From an uncultured Clostridia bacterium (GTDB lineage Bacteria > Bacillota > Clostridia > Oscillospirales > Acutalibacteraceae): a stretch of 64,000 bases of DNA. The stretch is taken from contig CANQGK010000014.1 in NCBI GenBank assembly GCA_947623175.1, positions 1 to 64,000 of the forward strand, given 5' to 3'. Below are positions 24,331 to 33,627 of the stretch, one piece after another (position 1 is the stretch's first letter; every line of letters starts with the position of its first letter). The notes under the pieces were generated by a model, which searched no databases, had not been told where the DNA came from, and saw only the letters and a program-made list of their open reading frames with translations. The translations under genes were made by a program, and so were the position numbers.

Positions 24331-27312
24331 TTACACCTTGTCTCCCTTCTTTATTTTTGATTTGAGTATAACAACGGCAAAGAGACATACCGCCGAAACC
24401 ATTATGCAGACGCCCGTGTTGTACTTGTCGCCGGTATCGGGGATCAAATCCTCGTCGGAGTCGTCATAATAAGTATCGTCGTCCTCGTCTTCGTCACCGC
24501 CCGTATTGCCGGAAAGGTCTTCCATTTCGAGGCCCACGTACTTTTCGGAACGCATAAATTGAATATTCGTGAGTATAATTCCCGAATTAAGGCAATCCGG
24601 TACGTAGTCGTCCAATTCCGCGATGTCTATTCCGGCGTAATCCTTGGTCTGCGGGTATTCGAACGAGAAAAATTCATACTTTTTGTTTAACGGCTCAACC
24701 GTCGCGCGGTAGCTTATGTAATTGCCGTCCGAGCCTGTCGAGAACAGGATATAATCGGTCACTTCATCCCATTTCTTACCGTCGGTTGACGCGTAGAATT
24801 TCGGGAACAATTTGAGCGCGTCGGCAAATACGCTTACCTTGAATTGCATAAGCACGCCCGATTGCGGCTTTACGGCTATGGTCATTCTGGGCTTTGCGAC
24901 CTTTTGCTGTCCGGAGAGGTAGTCGACGGTGAGTATAAGCCCGGTGCTTAATAACTGTTCAAACGCGTCGGCGGGATTTATGGAGTATATTCTCGCCAAA
25001 GCCAAGGCGTCGCCCGTAAAGCTCAGATTGAGATCGTATGGCAGCGGTTCCTTGCTTGCGTTGTATTTAAGGTTCTGCATATCGACATGCCAGATAAGGT
25101 CTATCGGCTTATCGCTGAAAACTACCTTGAAATACTTATTGCCTTTGCCTATACCGTCGGTGTAATAGCGTACAAATACCGTTCCCGTAACTGCCACGTC
25201 GGTAGACATTTCGCATTTGTTCCATTCCTTGCCGTCGGCGGAAGCGTAAAATTGCGGTCTTCCGGCAAAATCGTTTGCGAAAATTTTAAATGTTGCGATT
25301 ATCGGCGAATTATCGTCTACCTTGTAGGTAATGTAAGAATCGTCGCCGCCTTTACTTCCGCCAATACCGCCCTGGTATATGTGTCCGACGTCGGCGCTGA
25401 ACATATACGCCTTTTCGATAGCGGCGTCGTAGCCGTTAAGGAATTCGCATTCGCTGTCCGTCTTCGGCATCGCGACATTGTATTTAAGGTTCTGCAAATC
25501 GATATACCAAACATAATCTACGGTAAGCGGGTTTTTGCCGAAAACTATTTTGAAATAATTATTGCCTTCGCCGATACCGTCGGTGTAATAGTTTACAAGC
25601 ACCGTTCCCGTAACCTTTCTGTCGGTAAGCATTTCGCATTCTTTCCAATTCTTGCCGTCGGGAGAGGCGTAAAACAGTGGTCTTTCGTCGGTTTTACCGG
25701 CAAAAATCTTAAATTTTGCGACTATCGGCGAGTTATCGTTCACCCTGTAGACAAGATACGAATCGCTACCCTTCGAGCCGCCTATTCCGCCGTTATATAT
25801 ATTCGATATGGCGGTAGGATCATTTTTGGCGGCGGAATCGTACGCTTTTTGAAGCGCCGCGTCGTAATTGTTTAAGAAGTCAAGCTCGGTATCCGGTTCC
25901 GGAACCTCCGGCTCCACATATCCCGAATCGTCGGGTCCTATATGAGTGCCCGCCGAGTAGGAAATATCCTGTATGCAAAATGCCCAGGCGCTCGCTATCG
26001 ACAGCGAAATCTTAACATAATTATATTCGTCGCCTATGCCGGTAGTATAGTAAGTCCAAACATCGTAGCCCGGATTTTTCGGCTCCGACTTCGTAAGATC
26101 TATAGCTTTCCAGGAATCGGGATCGTTAGGATCGCTCGAGGCGAGTATCGTCACCTGTCCGTTGAATACGCTGTCGTGCGCGCGCAGATGCATCTCAAAG
26201 GGTGAGTTGTACGCCGTATTGAGCATAACGTAGTTTTTATTTTCTTTGGTGGCGTAAGCCGCGTTCTCGTAGCCCGCCGCCGGTGAAATGGCAAAATTAT
26301 AATATCTGAATACTCGGTCTAAATCGGCTTTGCCGTTTTCGATAAAGTTAAGGGTAGTATCGGGCAGAGGAACGTCCTCGGACTCGGTGCTGGCGCAATA
26401 GGAAAGCTGTCTCATATTTATAAACCAAGCTTCTGCCAGCGCCCCGGTGCTTATAGTAATTTTAATATATTTGTTGTCCGCTCCTATACCGGGAGTGTAA
26501 TAATTAAGCGCGTTGCCGTCGGTCGGATGTTTACTTTCCGCCATGCTGAGATCCGTCCAGGTCTCGGCGTCCGGCGAAACCTGGAATTTAGGTCTTGCGT
26601 TTCCGGCACTGTCCGGGTAAACCTGAATGTAAGCGTTGACCGGTGAATTTTTTTCAACCTTAAATATGATATATGAGTTGGGGGTATCGGTTCCGCTTAC
26701 ACCGCCGTTGTAAACCTGGAATATATCGGAACTGCATTTATAAGCATGCGCTACGGCGTCGGCGTAATTGTTGTAAAAGTCCAACGTAGTGTCCATCGTA
26801 AGCCCGGATTCGTCGGAAGCGTTAAAGGAAAGCTCACGCAAATCACAGCGCCAAACTTCGGCGATAGACTGATCGCATATAACGATTTTTATAAATTTGT
26901 TTTCCGCGCCTATGCCGTTAGAGTACCATGTGCGAATCTGCGTTTCCGGGCTCACGATCATCATATTGAGCGAAGTCCAGGTTTTACCGTCGGGAGAGGT
27001 GTAAAACTCCGGCTTTTCGTCTGCCGTAGGCACATATTTAAAGGTAGCCACAACCGGCGAGTTCGCCTTCATTTTATAAACGACATACGAATTCGGCGGA
27101 TCCTTTGCGAGCAATCCTGCGTCGTACTGAAATACTTCGTACTGTTCGTATGCTTGTGAAACCGAGTTCGCATAATCGGCGCCAAGAAAATTAAGGGTTG
27201 TATCGGTAGCGGGGAATTGACTTTCGTCCTCCGCGCTGGCTCCGATAAATATTGAGCCGAGTACGAGTGATAATACCACAAAAACAGCACCTATTTTTCG
27301 GATAATTTTCAT
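24331..27312 (-). CDS. Secreted six-repeat surface protein with LPxTG-like anchor
   Basis: The 993-residue protein has a signal peptide (hydrophobic core then GASAED). About six repeats of 130-150 residues follow, each with a DTTLxF start, NSPxxAxFK, FYASxDGKxW, YYTxGIGxxNKYFKI and a WxxxMxxLxYNAS end; the last is diverged. This resembles discoidin-like carbohydrate-binding modules but I cannot name the family. The C-terminus has an acidic linker, IPDTGD (an LPxTG variant), a membrane helix and KSKIKKGDK. ATG 27312 is chosen (GGAG 8 nt upstream) over the TTG two codons earlier. It is probably a wall- or membrane-linked glycan-binding protein. Confidence 0.78.
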   Translation of the reverse strand: MKIIRKIGAVFVVLSLVLGSIFIGASAEDESQFPATDTTLNFLGADYANSVSQAYEQYEVFQYDAGLLAKDPPNSYVVYKMKANSPVVATFKYVPTADEKPEFYTSPDGKTWTSLNMMIVSPETQIRTWYSNGIGAENKFIKIVICDQSIAEVWRCDLRELSFNASDESGLTMDTTLDFYNNYADAVAHAYKCSSDIFQVYNGGVSGTDTPNSYIIFKVEKNSPVNAYIQVYPDSAGNARPKFQVSPDAETWTDLSMAESKHPTDGNALNYYTPGIGADNKYIKITISTGALAEAWFINMRQLSYCASTESEDVPLPDTTLNFIENGKADLDRVFRYYNFAISPAAGYENAAYATKENKNYVMLNTAYNSPFEMHLRAHDSVFNGQVTILASSDPNDPDSWKAIDLTKSEPKNPGYDVWTYYTTGIGDEYNYVKISLSIASAWAFCIQDISYSAGTHIGPDDSGYVEPEVPEPDTELDFLNNYDAALQKAYDSAAKNDPTAISNIYNGGIGGSKGSDSYLVYRVNDNSPIVAKFKIFAGKTDERPLFYASPDGKNWKECEMLTDRKVTGTVLVNYYTDGIGEGNNYFKIVFGKNPLTVDYVWYIDLQNLKYNVAMPKTDSECEFLNGYDAAIEKAYMFSADVGHIYQGGIGGSKGGDDSYITYKVDDNSPIIATFKIFANDFAGRPQFYASADGKEWNKCEMSTDVAVTGTVFVRYYTDGIGKGNKYFKVVFSDKPIDLIWHVDMQNLKYNASKEPLPYDLNLSFTGDALALARIYSINPADAFEQLLSTGLILTVDYLSGQQKVAKPRMTIAVKPQSGVLMQFKVSVFADALKLFPKFYASTDGKKWDEVTDYILFSTGSDGNYISYRATVEPLNKKYEFFSFEYPQTKDYAGIDIAELDDYVPDCLNSGIILTNIQFMRSEKYVGLEMEDLSGNTGGDEDEDDDTYYDDSDEDLIPDTGDKYNTGVCIMVSAVCLFAVVILKSKIKKGDKV

Positions 27313-27374
27313 TTTCAATACTCCTGTAAAATTATTAAGGTGTTAGTATGGCCTTTTGAGAAGCTGTTTTCTGC

Positions 27375-27403
27375 GCGCGAAGCGGTATTGCGCCGCTTCG
27401 CGC
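27375..27403. repeat. GC-rich hairpin between two repeat-protein genes
   Basis: GCGCGAAGCGG (27375-27385) pairs perfectly with 27393-27403 around a 7-nt loop, in the 126-nt gap between the dockerin gene and the anchored repeat gene. No T-run follows on either strand, so it may stabilise or process the transcript rather than end it. Confidence 0.5.
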
Positions 27404-27438
27404 CTTTCTGTTAACATAAATTTTAAGCCTAAAAGGAA

Positions 27439-29421
27439 TTACAAAAGATACTTCTTTATGCAGATCAAATCGATAATATTCGTTACGCCGTCGTGGTTGA
27501 AATCGGCTCCCTGACCGAGGCTCAAAGCGCCGATCAAGTGCTTCTTAAGCGCAACAAAGTCGCTCGCGTCAATTCTGCCGTTTCCGTCCGGGTCAACAAT
27601 ATTGTAAGAGAAATCCAAGAAGTCAACTCTCCAAAATACATTGGTTGCAACATCGTTAAGCTGGATTTTAACGTATTTGTTTTCGGCGCCGATCGAATCT
27701 CTGTAATACTCTACGTCATTACCGTTTTTAACCGTTTCGACAAATATCGGCTCCCATGTGTCATTGTCGCTCGAAACAAAGAATATCGGTTTTACACTGA
27801 ACGATTCGCCATCTACTGACGCGTATAATTTAAAGTGTGCCAGGATAGGCGAGCCTTTTTCAACCTCGTATACAACGTAAGCGAGTTGGTCCTTTGCGGG
27901 TGTCAGGCCGTTTTGACCGCCGGTACAACCGAACAATCCCTCATTTTTTAACGATTTTGCCAATGCGGCGTTATAACCCGCGGCATCCTGCTTAAAGTTA
28001 ATCTTTGTATTAAGCGTAGCTTTAGGCTCGGTGTTCTTATTGTAAGAAAGCGACTTTAAAACAGACATCCACGACGCGTTTGCGCAATTGCAAATACGAA
28101 CCCTTAAATATTTATTGTTTGCGCCGGTAGATTTAATATATACTTTCAGAGTATTGGATGCGTCAACCCATTCATCGGTGGTGAGCAGCTCCCAATCCTT
28201 ACCGTTTTCCGAAACGTAAAATTCCGGCTTGGCGCCATTATTAAGCCGATCCGGGAAATATTCAAATTCCGCATAAATAGCCCAATCCTCTTGGACTTTG
28301 ACGGTAATATAGCTGTTATCGGTTCCCCCGCTTACCACTCCGTGGGGAGAATAATAGCCCACATCATTCTGCTCAAGTAAAATACCGCTGGCTTCATATT
28401 CAGAATAATGATTTGCAAAATCCAAAGTGGTATTGGTCAGCTCTTTTGTATTGTAAGAGATTTTTTCGATAGCAAACGCCCAGATCAGGTCAGCACTAAT
28501 TTCGTTTTCACAAAAAACCGCCTTAAAATAGTGATTTTTTATGCCGATTCCGTCGATATAATAGTTGAAAAGCTCCGGATCATTGCTGACTTGTCTTGAG
28601 GTTTGTTTCATTCTGACTTCTTCCCAAGTCTCTCCGTCGGGAGAAGCGAGAAATCTTGTTCTTCCGCCGGATTTGCCTAATACGTTTCTGTAAGTATCAA
28701 TGCTTATGGGGGAATTTTTTGCAACCTCCCAGACCAAATAAGAACTTGAAGGATTTCGGCTCACTATGCCGTGATCTCTGGCATCTGCATAAAGGTCATA
28801 GTGTGAAAGGAGCGACAGTGAAGCCAGCGCACCGTTATCCCAATAATTGCTGTCTTTCGGGTTAAATACGTGAGTAACCTGCATTTCCGCTTTTTCCTCG
28901 GTATTTGCATTGTAGGAAATGCTCTTCAAATCACAGTGCCAATAGCCGCAGTTTTTGCTGCAAATAATAATTTTAACGTATCTGTTTTCTTCACCTATAC
29001 CGGTCGTATAGTATGTGAAATTGTTACCCTCATGATTTAAGGTCATGTCAAACGAAGTCCAATCAACAGCGTTCGACGATACGTAGAATAAGGGCTTGCC
29101 GTCCGTTTCACCCGTGAAAATCAGAAATTGCGCTATAAAGGGTGAATTTTTTTCAACCTTTAAAGTAACAAAAGCGTTCGGATTATCGGAGCTTACAAAA
29201 CCGTTTTGGGGTGATATTTGATTTCCGTTATTTCCTAATTTTTCGAGATCAAGATCATACAACGCATCTCTGGAATTATAATAATCGTTTACACAATCAA
29301 GCGTGGTATTCGTTTCGGGAAGCTCGGGAGCCGCGCTTACCACGTTGCCGCAAACAAAAACGGAAGCCATCAAAATAACAAGCGAAAGAAGTAAAGATGC
29401 CGGTTTTTTAAAGTTTTTCAT
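27439..29421 (-). CDS. Secreted four-repeat protein with C-terminal type I dockerin
   Basis: The 660-residue protein has a signal peptide (MKNFKKPASLLLSLVILM..., cleavage near VSAAP). Four repeats of the same 130-150-residue type as in the 993-residue neighbour follow. The last 55 residues are a type I dockerin with two calcium loops, DPDGNGRIDASDFVALKKHL and DFNHDGVTNIIDLICIKKYL. ATG 29421 has GGAGG 9 nt upstream; a longer frame to 29478 has none. A dockerin means attachment to a cohesin scaffold, which must be encoded elsewhere. It probably brings binding modules, with no catalytic domain seen, to a cellulosome-like complex. Confidence 0.85.
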   Translation of the reverse strand: MKNFKKPASLLLSLVILMASVFVCGNVVSAAPELPETNTTLDCVNDYYNSRDALYDLDLEKLGNNGNQISPQNGFVSSDNPNAFVTLKVEKNSPFIAQFLIFTGETDGKPLFYVSSNAVDWTSFDMTLNHEGNNFTYYTTGIGEENRYVKIIICSKNCGYWHCDLKSISYNANTEEKAEMQVTHVFNPKDSNYWDNGALASLSLLSHYDLYADARDHGIVSRNPSSSYLVWEVAKNSPISIDTYRNVLGKSGGRTRFLASPDGETWEEVRMKQTSRQVSNDPELFNYYIDGIGIKNHYFKAVFCENEISADLIWAFAIEKISYNTKELTNTTLDFANHYSEYEASGILLEQNDVGYYSPHGVVSGGTDNSYITVKVQEDWAIYAEFEYFPDRLNNGAKPEFYVSENGKDWELLTTDEWVDASNTLKVYIKSTGANNKYLRVRICNCANASWMSVLKSLSYNKNTEPKATLNTKINFKQDAAGYNAALAKSLKNEGLFGCTGGQNGLTPAKDQLAYVVYEVEKGSPILAHFKLYASVDGESFSVKPIFFVSSDNDTWEPIFVETVKNGNDVEYYRDSIGAENKYVKIQLNDVATNVFWRVDFLDFSYNIVDPDGNGRIDASDFVALKKHLIGALSLGQGADFNHDGVTNIIDLICIKKYLL

Positions 29422-29517
29422 AAGTTTTTCCTCCAATACAATAAATTTTTTTGTTTTTTGCCGTGCTGTGGATTTCATAATAATTTCACATCACTCCTCA
29501 AAAGACAGGGCTTTAGC

Positions 29518-30507
29518 TTACCCCGTAATTCCCGAGCGTTCGACGCTCTGTACAAACAGTCTTTGCAAGAAAAGATATACCGTCAAAATCGGAGCTATAA
29601 AGATAAGACAGCCTGCCTGGGTGACCGCCTGAACCTCCAGCGGATTTGTGGACTTGGTGTCGTAGGCTATCTGCGTGCCTATGCCGTTTAAGGCTACCGA
29701 AAGCGAGGTTTGCGGGTTGAGCATTGCCGAATAAAAGAAATCGGTCCAATACCATACCATCGAAAATACGAAAACCGTCACTATAGCCGGCATCATGTTG
29801 GGCATGATGATCTTAAAATAGGTGGCAAAAGCGCCGCAGCCGTCCACACAAGCCGCTTCCTCCAATTCCTCGGGCATCCCCTTGAAAAATTGCATGAATA
29901 TATAAATAACCAATCCCGAACGTATGCCGTTTGCAAAAAGCGCCGGCAATATCATTGAAATCGGGTTATCTATCAAAGATACCGTGAACGCCTCTCCCCC
30001 GCGAAAGGGCGCCAAAAGTCTGCCGATCCAGAAAAAATCGAAATTTTGAAACTGACGGTATAGCGGAATGATGATATTCTGCGGGGGCATTATGATAGTC
30101 GCGATAAGCAGCGCGAACAAAACCCCTCTGCCCTTAAACTTGAATCTCGACATTCCGTATCCCGCGAGCGACGCGGAAAATATTTGCAAAACCGTTCCCA
30201 CAAGTGTGATTATCGCCGTATTGGTAACCGTTTCCTTAAAGGACATATACTTTATCGCCCGCTGCATATTCTCGAGCGTCAGACTCTTCGGTATCCAGAT
30301 TATCGACGGGTCCGCCATCTGGTTTATGGGTCTGAAGGACATCGAAAGCATATACAAAATCGGATAAAGAATAACAAAGGACAATCCGCACATAAGTATC
30401 GCGCGGCAAACCGCCCATAAAACGGCTTTTGAACGGCGGGAAACACGGCTTAAATCACGCTTGTCGGCTTTTTTGAACAAAATTTTCCGCTTTTTTAAGC
30501 GAACCAT
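29518..30507 (-). CDS. Carbohydrate ABC transporter permease, MalG type
   Basis: The 329-residue protein has six membrane helices and the inner-membrane permease EAA loop (ELEEAACVDGCGAFATYFKIIMP). It has a basic N-terminus of about 30 residues. I chose ATG 30507, with GGGG 8 nt upstream; a GTG nine bases earlier is too close to that site. It pairs with the MalF-type permease 13 nt upstream. No ATP-binding subunit or dedicated solute-binding protein gene directly adjoins this pair; the binding proteins lie further upstream in the same run. Confidence 0.92.
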   Translation of the reverse strand: MVRLKKRKILFKKADKRDLSRVSRRSKAVLWAVCRAILMCGLSFVILYPILYMLSMSFRPINQMADPSIIWIPKSLTLENMQRAIKYMSFKETVTNTAIITLVGTVLQIFSASLAGYGMSRFKFKGRGVLFALLIATIIMPPQNIIIPLYRQFQNFDFFWIGRLLAPFRGGEAFTVSLIDNPISMILPALFANGIRSGLVIYIFMQFFKGMPEELEEAACVDGCGAFATYFKIIMPNMMPAIVTVFVFSMVWYWTDFFYSAMLNPQTSLSVALNGIGTQIAYDTKSTNPLEVQAVTQAGCLIFIAPILTVYLFLQRLFVQSVERSGITG

Positions 30508-30520
30508 GTGAACCACCCCT

Positions 30521-31414
30521 TTACCTGTTCTTTGAAGCCTTATTGATAATCAGGAAAACAATTCCCACAACCAATGCGATTACCGTGAAATATACCCAAC
30601 ACAGCGCCGACGAATTGCCGAAGTTAAGCGACTGCGCCGAGGATATAATGGTATTCATTACGGGGTTCGTCGTGTCTACAAAGCTGTCTATTACCGTATA
30701 TACCAGCGCCAGCGACAGCACGGGATAAAGCGTGGGCAGGGTGATTTTCCAGAATTTTTCCCAGCCCGTAGCGCCGTCTATCGACGCCGCCTCGTACATA
30801 GCGGGCGAAATCGTCTGCAGCCCCGCCAAAAGCAGTAATATCTGTATACCCGACTTCCAAATAAGTCCGAAAATGTTATTTATAAATTGGAAAATAAAGG
30901 TCGTTATTTCCTGCGGGATTCCGGAATTTAACAGCATTTCCTCCATCGAGGTAACCTGAAATATCGCCGTACCGCCCGTGCCGTTCATCATCGACTGCGC
31001 AACCCCGTCGCCCGTTATGATCTTCATAACGACGCCGCCCGTCGTAATAATGGGTAAAAAGAAGATCGCGCGAAGTAAAATTCTGCCTTTGAACTTCTGA
31101 TTTAAGATAACCGCCACAAACAGGCTGAATATCAAAACCATCGGCACGTTGTAAAGCAGATTGCCTATCGAGGACAAAATGTTCGGTAAATTTCGCTGGT
31201 CGATAAACAGCACGTTTTTATAATACTTCGCTCCCACAAAGGAGAAGCTGTACCCCGCCGGGGTGACGTCCATTTGACAAAAGGAATTGACTATGGAGAA
31301 GACGATCGGGTAAATGAAGAAATAGGCAAGACCGATAACCCAGGGCAAAACAAACCAAATACCTATATATTCTTTTCTGCGATAATACGATTTGAATTTT
31401 TTCTTTTTTGCCAT
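30521..31414 (-). CDS. Sugar ABC transporter permease, MalF type
   Basis: The 297-residue protein has six membrane helices after a basic start (MAKKKKFKSYYRRKEY) and the EAA loop MYEAASIDGATGWEKFWKITLP. It forms the channel heterodimer with the MalG-type partner downstream. It lies 4 nt after the DUF5696 gene, an arrangement that suggests the DUF5696 protein serves this transporter. Confidence 0.92.
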   Translation of the reverse strand: MAKKKKFKSYYRRKEYIGIWFVLPWVIGLAYFFIYPIVFSIVNSFCQMDVTPAGYSFSFVGAKYYKNVLFIDQRNLPNILSSIGNLLYNVPMVLIFSLFVAVILNQKFKGRILLRAIFFLPIITTGGVVMKIITGDGVAQSMMNGTGGTAIFQVTSMEEMLLNSGIPQEITTFIFQFINNIFGLIWKSGIQILLLLAGLQTISPAMYEAASIDGATGWEKFWKITLPTLYPVLSLALVYTVIDSFVDTTNPVMNTIISSAQSLNFGNSSALCWVYFTVIALVVGIVFLIINKASKNR

Positions 31415-31418
31415 GAGC

Positions 31419-33611
31419 TCAGTTCACCTCCCTTGAAACCGTAAAATCTCTTGCATTTACCGCCGTATTTCCTATTTTTACGGCTTTTTCGTTGTAATTC
31501 ACCAGAACCCTGCCGTTTTCGTAGGTGGTAAGATACACGTTTTCCGCAACCCGCTCGTGCGAGAGCATCTCCCCGCACAAAACGTCGGAAAATTCGGCTA
31601 ATTTCTTATAAGACTGCGCCGCGTAATCCTTCCACTGACCGTAATAAGTGCTGTTGAGATAGCTTAATTCGGATTCGCCGACGACGCCTAAATTTTCGTA
31701 AGCAAAATCGTACTTGATATCGCCGCCGTATTCGGCGCATTTGAGTATCGCCACGTCCGGCTCCACCGAGCGGTTTACCGCCGTAAGCGAATAGGGGATT
31801 ATTCCCGAAATCGCAAGCTCGTAAAGCGGAATTTGTCGGCTCTCTATATCCGAATGGCTCGTATCGGACGGCATATCGTATATATAATCGGTGTAGGGCA
31901 TGGCCCAAGACGCGCCGCCCTGCATATATACGTCGTTATCCTTTGAGAGTAATTTCGCCGCTTCGCCGAAGAGCTTTACCGACTCCTCGCGGGACGCCGG
32001 ACGGCTTTTTGAAAAGTCGGAATATATATTGCAGGCAAAATTCTCAAGCCCCAAAGCGCCGTACTTGCCGTTATCGAACTTTTTGGCAAGCTTTTCGGCG
32101 TTCTTTTGCAAAAGCGCAGGCGCCAGGTGGTAATACGGCTTTATCGAGTCGTCAGCCTTGTTGGTGCCGAGGTCGAAGCTGTAGGACACGCCCGGCAGAC
32201 CGCCGAGCCCCACCGTCGATTTGCGGTTTTTGAAAAATCCGTTTTGGTAAGTCGTGATATCCATTATCGAAACAAGCGCCGCGCCCGCTTCCTTGAGCCG
32301 TTCGTTAAGTTTCTTGAGATCCCCCGTTCCGCCGAGCTTTGACAGCGGGCTTACGCTTTTGGTAAGCTTGCCGTAAACCGATGATTTATCATAATCGTTG
32401 AAAAGCAGGGTAATATTCTGCGCGCCGTTTTGCTTTAACTCGTCGACTATCTCTCCCGCCTCGTCAAAGGTGGTGAGCGGCTGTGTTACCTTGGTGGGAA
32501 TACCCAGCACCGAGCGGTTTACCCGCACCGCGCCGTAGGTCTCTATCACCAGCGAAAATTTATCCTTTTGCAAAGGCTTAACGCCGCCGTCGACTAAATA
32601 TTTCGCGTATTCCTTCGCAATTCCGGTGTAATCGGCGTTATCGCCGCTAAGCAGTCGGTACTCGACGCAAATCGAGCCGAGTCGCGACTTATTTTGCTCG
32701 TAGACGTCCATCGAATTTCCGGAAATAACCACCTTATCGGTCGAGCGCAGGGTAAAATCGGCGTAGGTGTTATTATATCCGCTGCCTTTTTTGCTGACGC
32801 CCGCAACTATGCTTGCCGCCGCGTCGCCCTTGGTGATTATCGCCGCGAAGCCCATATCGCCCTTTTTTATACCGAAAAGGGGCAGCGCGCTGTTTTCCTC
32901 CTGCTTTGTATTGGTATCGCCCGAAACGGTGACGTCTCTGCCGTAGAGCGGCTGACTGTATGACGCGAAGTCCTGCCTGCCGCTGTTGAAATCTATCAAC
33001 GCGCCGCAGCCGTCGGGAACGACGATATATCCGTCGTCCTTGGTATTTCCGGCGCAAAAATAGGGAAGCATCGATATATTGAGTATTTTTTTATTTGATT
33101 CCTCGTGAATTTTTTTAACGTTTATGCTTGCCTTTATCCCCTTGTCGGTCAGGGAAATATCCAGCGGAACGGCTATCCGCAAATCGTCGTATTTGTAAAA
33201 TACCGAAATGCCGTCGTCGGTTTTCTCGACGCTTACGCCGCCGTTTTCCTGCGCCTCGTAGCCGGTTATAAAGCCCTGCACGAGGGTGTCCTCCTCGATG
33301 TACTGCAATGCCAAAAGGGAAAAGGTTTTGCTTTTATCGGTTCCGGCAAACGGGTCGTTTTCCTTATCGGCGGGATTGGAGTACCAAATCTTGCCCGAGG
33401 CGTTGTTTCTTACCGCAAATTCGCCCGTTAACATGGATGCAAAGAGGGTAAAATCGCCTTTTGTGCAGATGTTTTCCATATTTCCCGAAGGTAAGGCGGC
33501 ATTTGCGGCGCCGGCGATATTATTATCCGGTTCGCCCGATACGACAAAGGAGCTTACGAAAAGCAAAATAAATGTTAAAAGCCATGCAAATAAAACTTTT
33601 ACTTTTTTCAT
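31419..33611 (-). CDS. DUF5696-type secreted protein associated with ABC transport
   Basis: The 730-residue protein has a signal peptide (hydrophobic core, SSFVVSGEPDN). The N-terminal 250 residues are beta-sandwich-like, with FALNNASGKIWYSNP-type motif (read here as AVRNNASGKIWYSNP) and VVPDGCGALIDF. The rest looks like an alpha/beta barrel (ITLLFNDYDKS, VSIMDITTYQNGF, YMQGGASWAMPYTDYIYDMP). I recognise it as the DUF5696 family, which in Paenibacillus and Clostridia lies next to sugar permeases; its function is unknown. AGGAGAG precedes the start. It may be an extracellular glycoside hydrolase-like or binding partner of the transporter. Confidence 0.75.
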   Translation of the reverse strand: MKKVKVLFAWLLTFILLFVSSFVVSGEPDNNIAGAANAALPSGNMENICTKGDFTLFASMLTGEFAVRNNASGKIWYSNPADKENDPFAGTDKSKTFSLLALQYIEEDTLVQGFITGYEAQENGGVSVEKTDDGISVFYKYDDLRIAVPLDISLTDKGIKASINVKKIHEESNKKILNISMLPYFCAGNTKDDGYIVVPDGCGALIDFNSGRQDFASYSQPLYGRDVTVSGDTNTKQEENSALPLFGIKKGDMGFAAIITKGDAAASIVAGVSKKGSGYNNTYADFTLRSTDKVVISGNSMDVYEQNKSRLGSICVEYRLLSGDNADYTGIAKEYAKYLVDGGVKPLQKDKFSLVIETYGAVRVNRSVLGIPTKVTQPLTTFDEAGEIVDELKQNGAQNITLLFNDYDKSSVYGKLTKSVSPLSKLGGTGDLKKLNERLKEAGAALVSIMDITTYQNGFFKNRKSTVGLGGLPGVSYSFDLGTNKADDSIKPYYHLAPALLQKNAEKLAKKFDNGKYGALGLENFACNIYSDFSKSRPASREESVKLFGEAAKLLSKDNDVYMQGGASWAMPYTDYIYDMPSDTSHSDIESRQIPLYELAISGIIPYSLTAVNRSVEPDVAILKCAEYGGDIKYDFAYENLGVVGESELSYLNSTYYGQWKDYAAQSYKKLAEFSDVLCGEMLSHERVAENVYLTTYENGRVLVNYNEKAVKIGNTAVNARDFTVSREVN

Positions 33612-33627
33612 TTAACGCTCTCCTTCG

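Noticed and set aside
24331-29421. Repeated protein genes as a toxin or adhesin with catalytic domain
   Set aside because: Only binding-type repeats, a dockerin and an anchor are visible; no catalytic motif.
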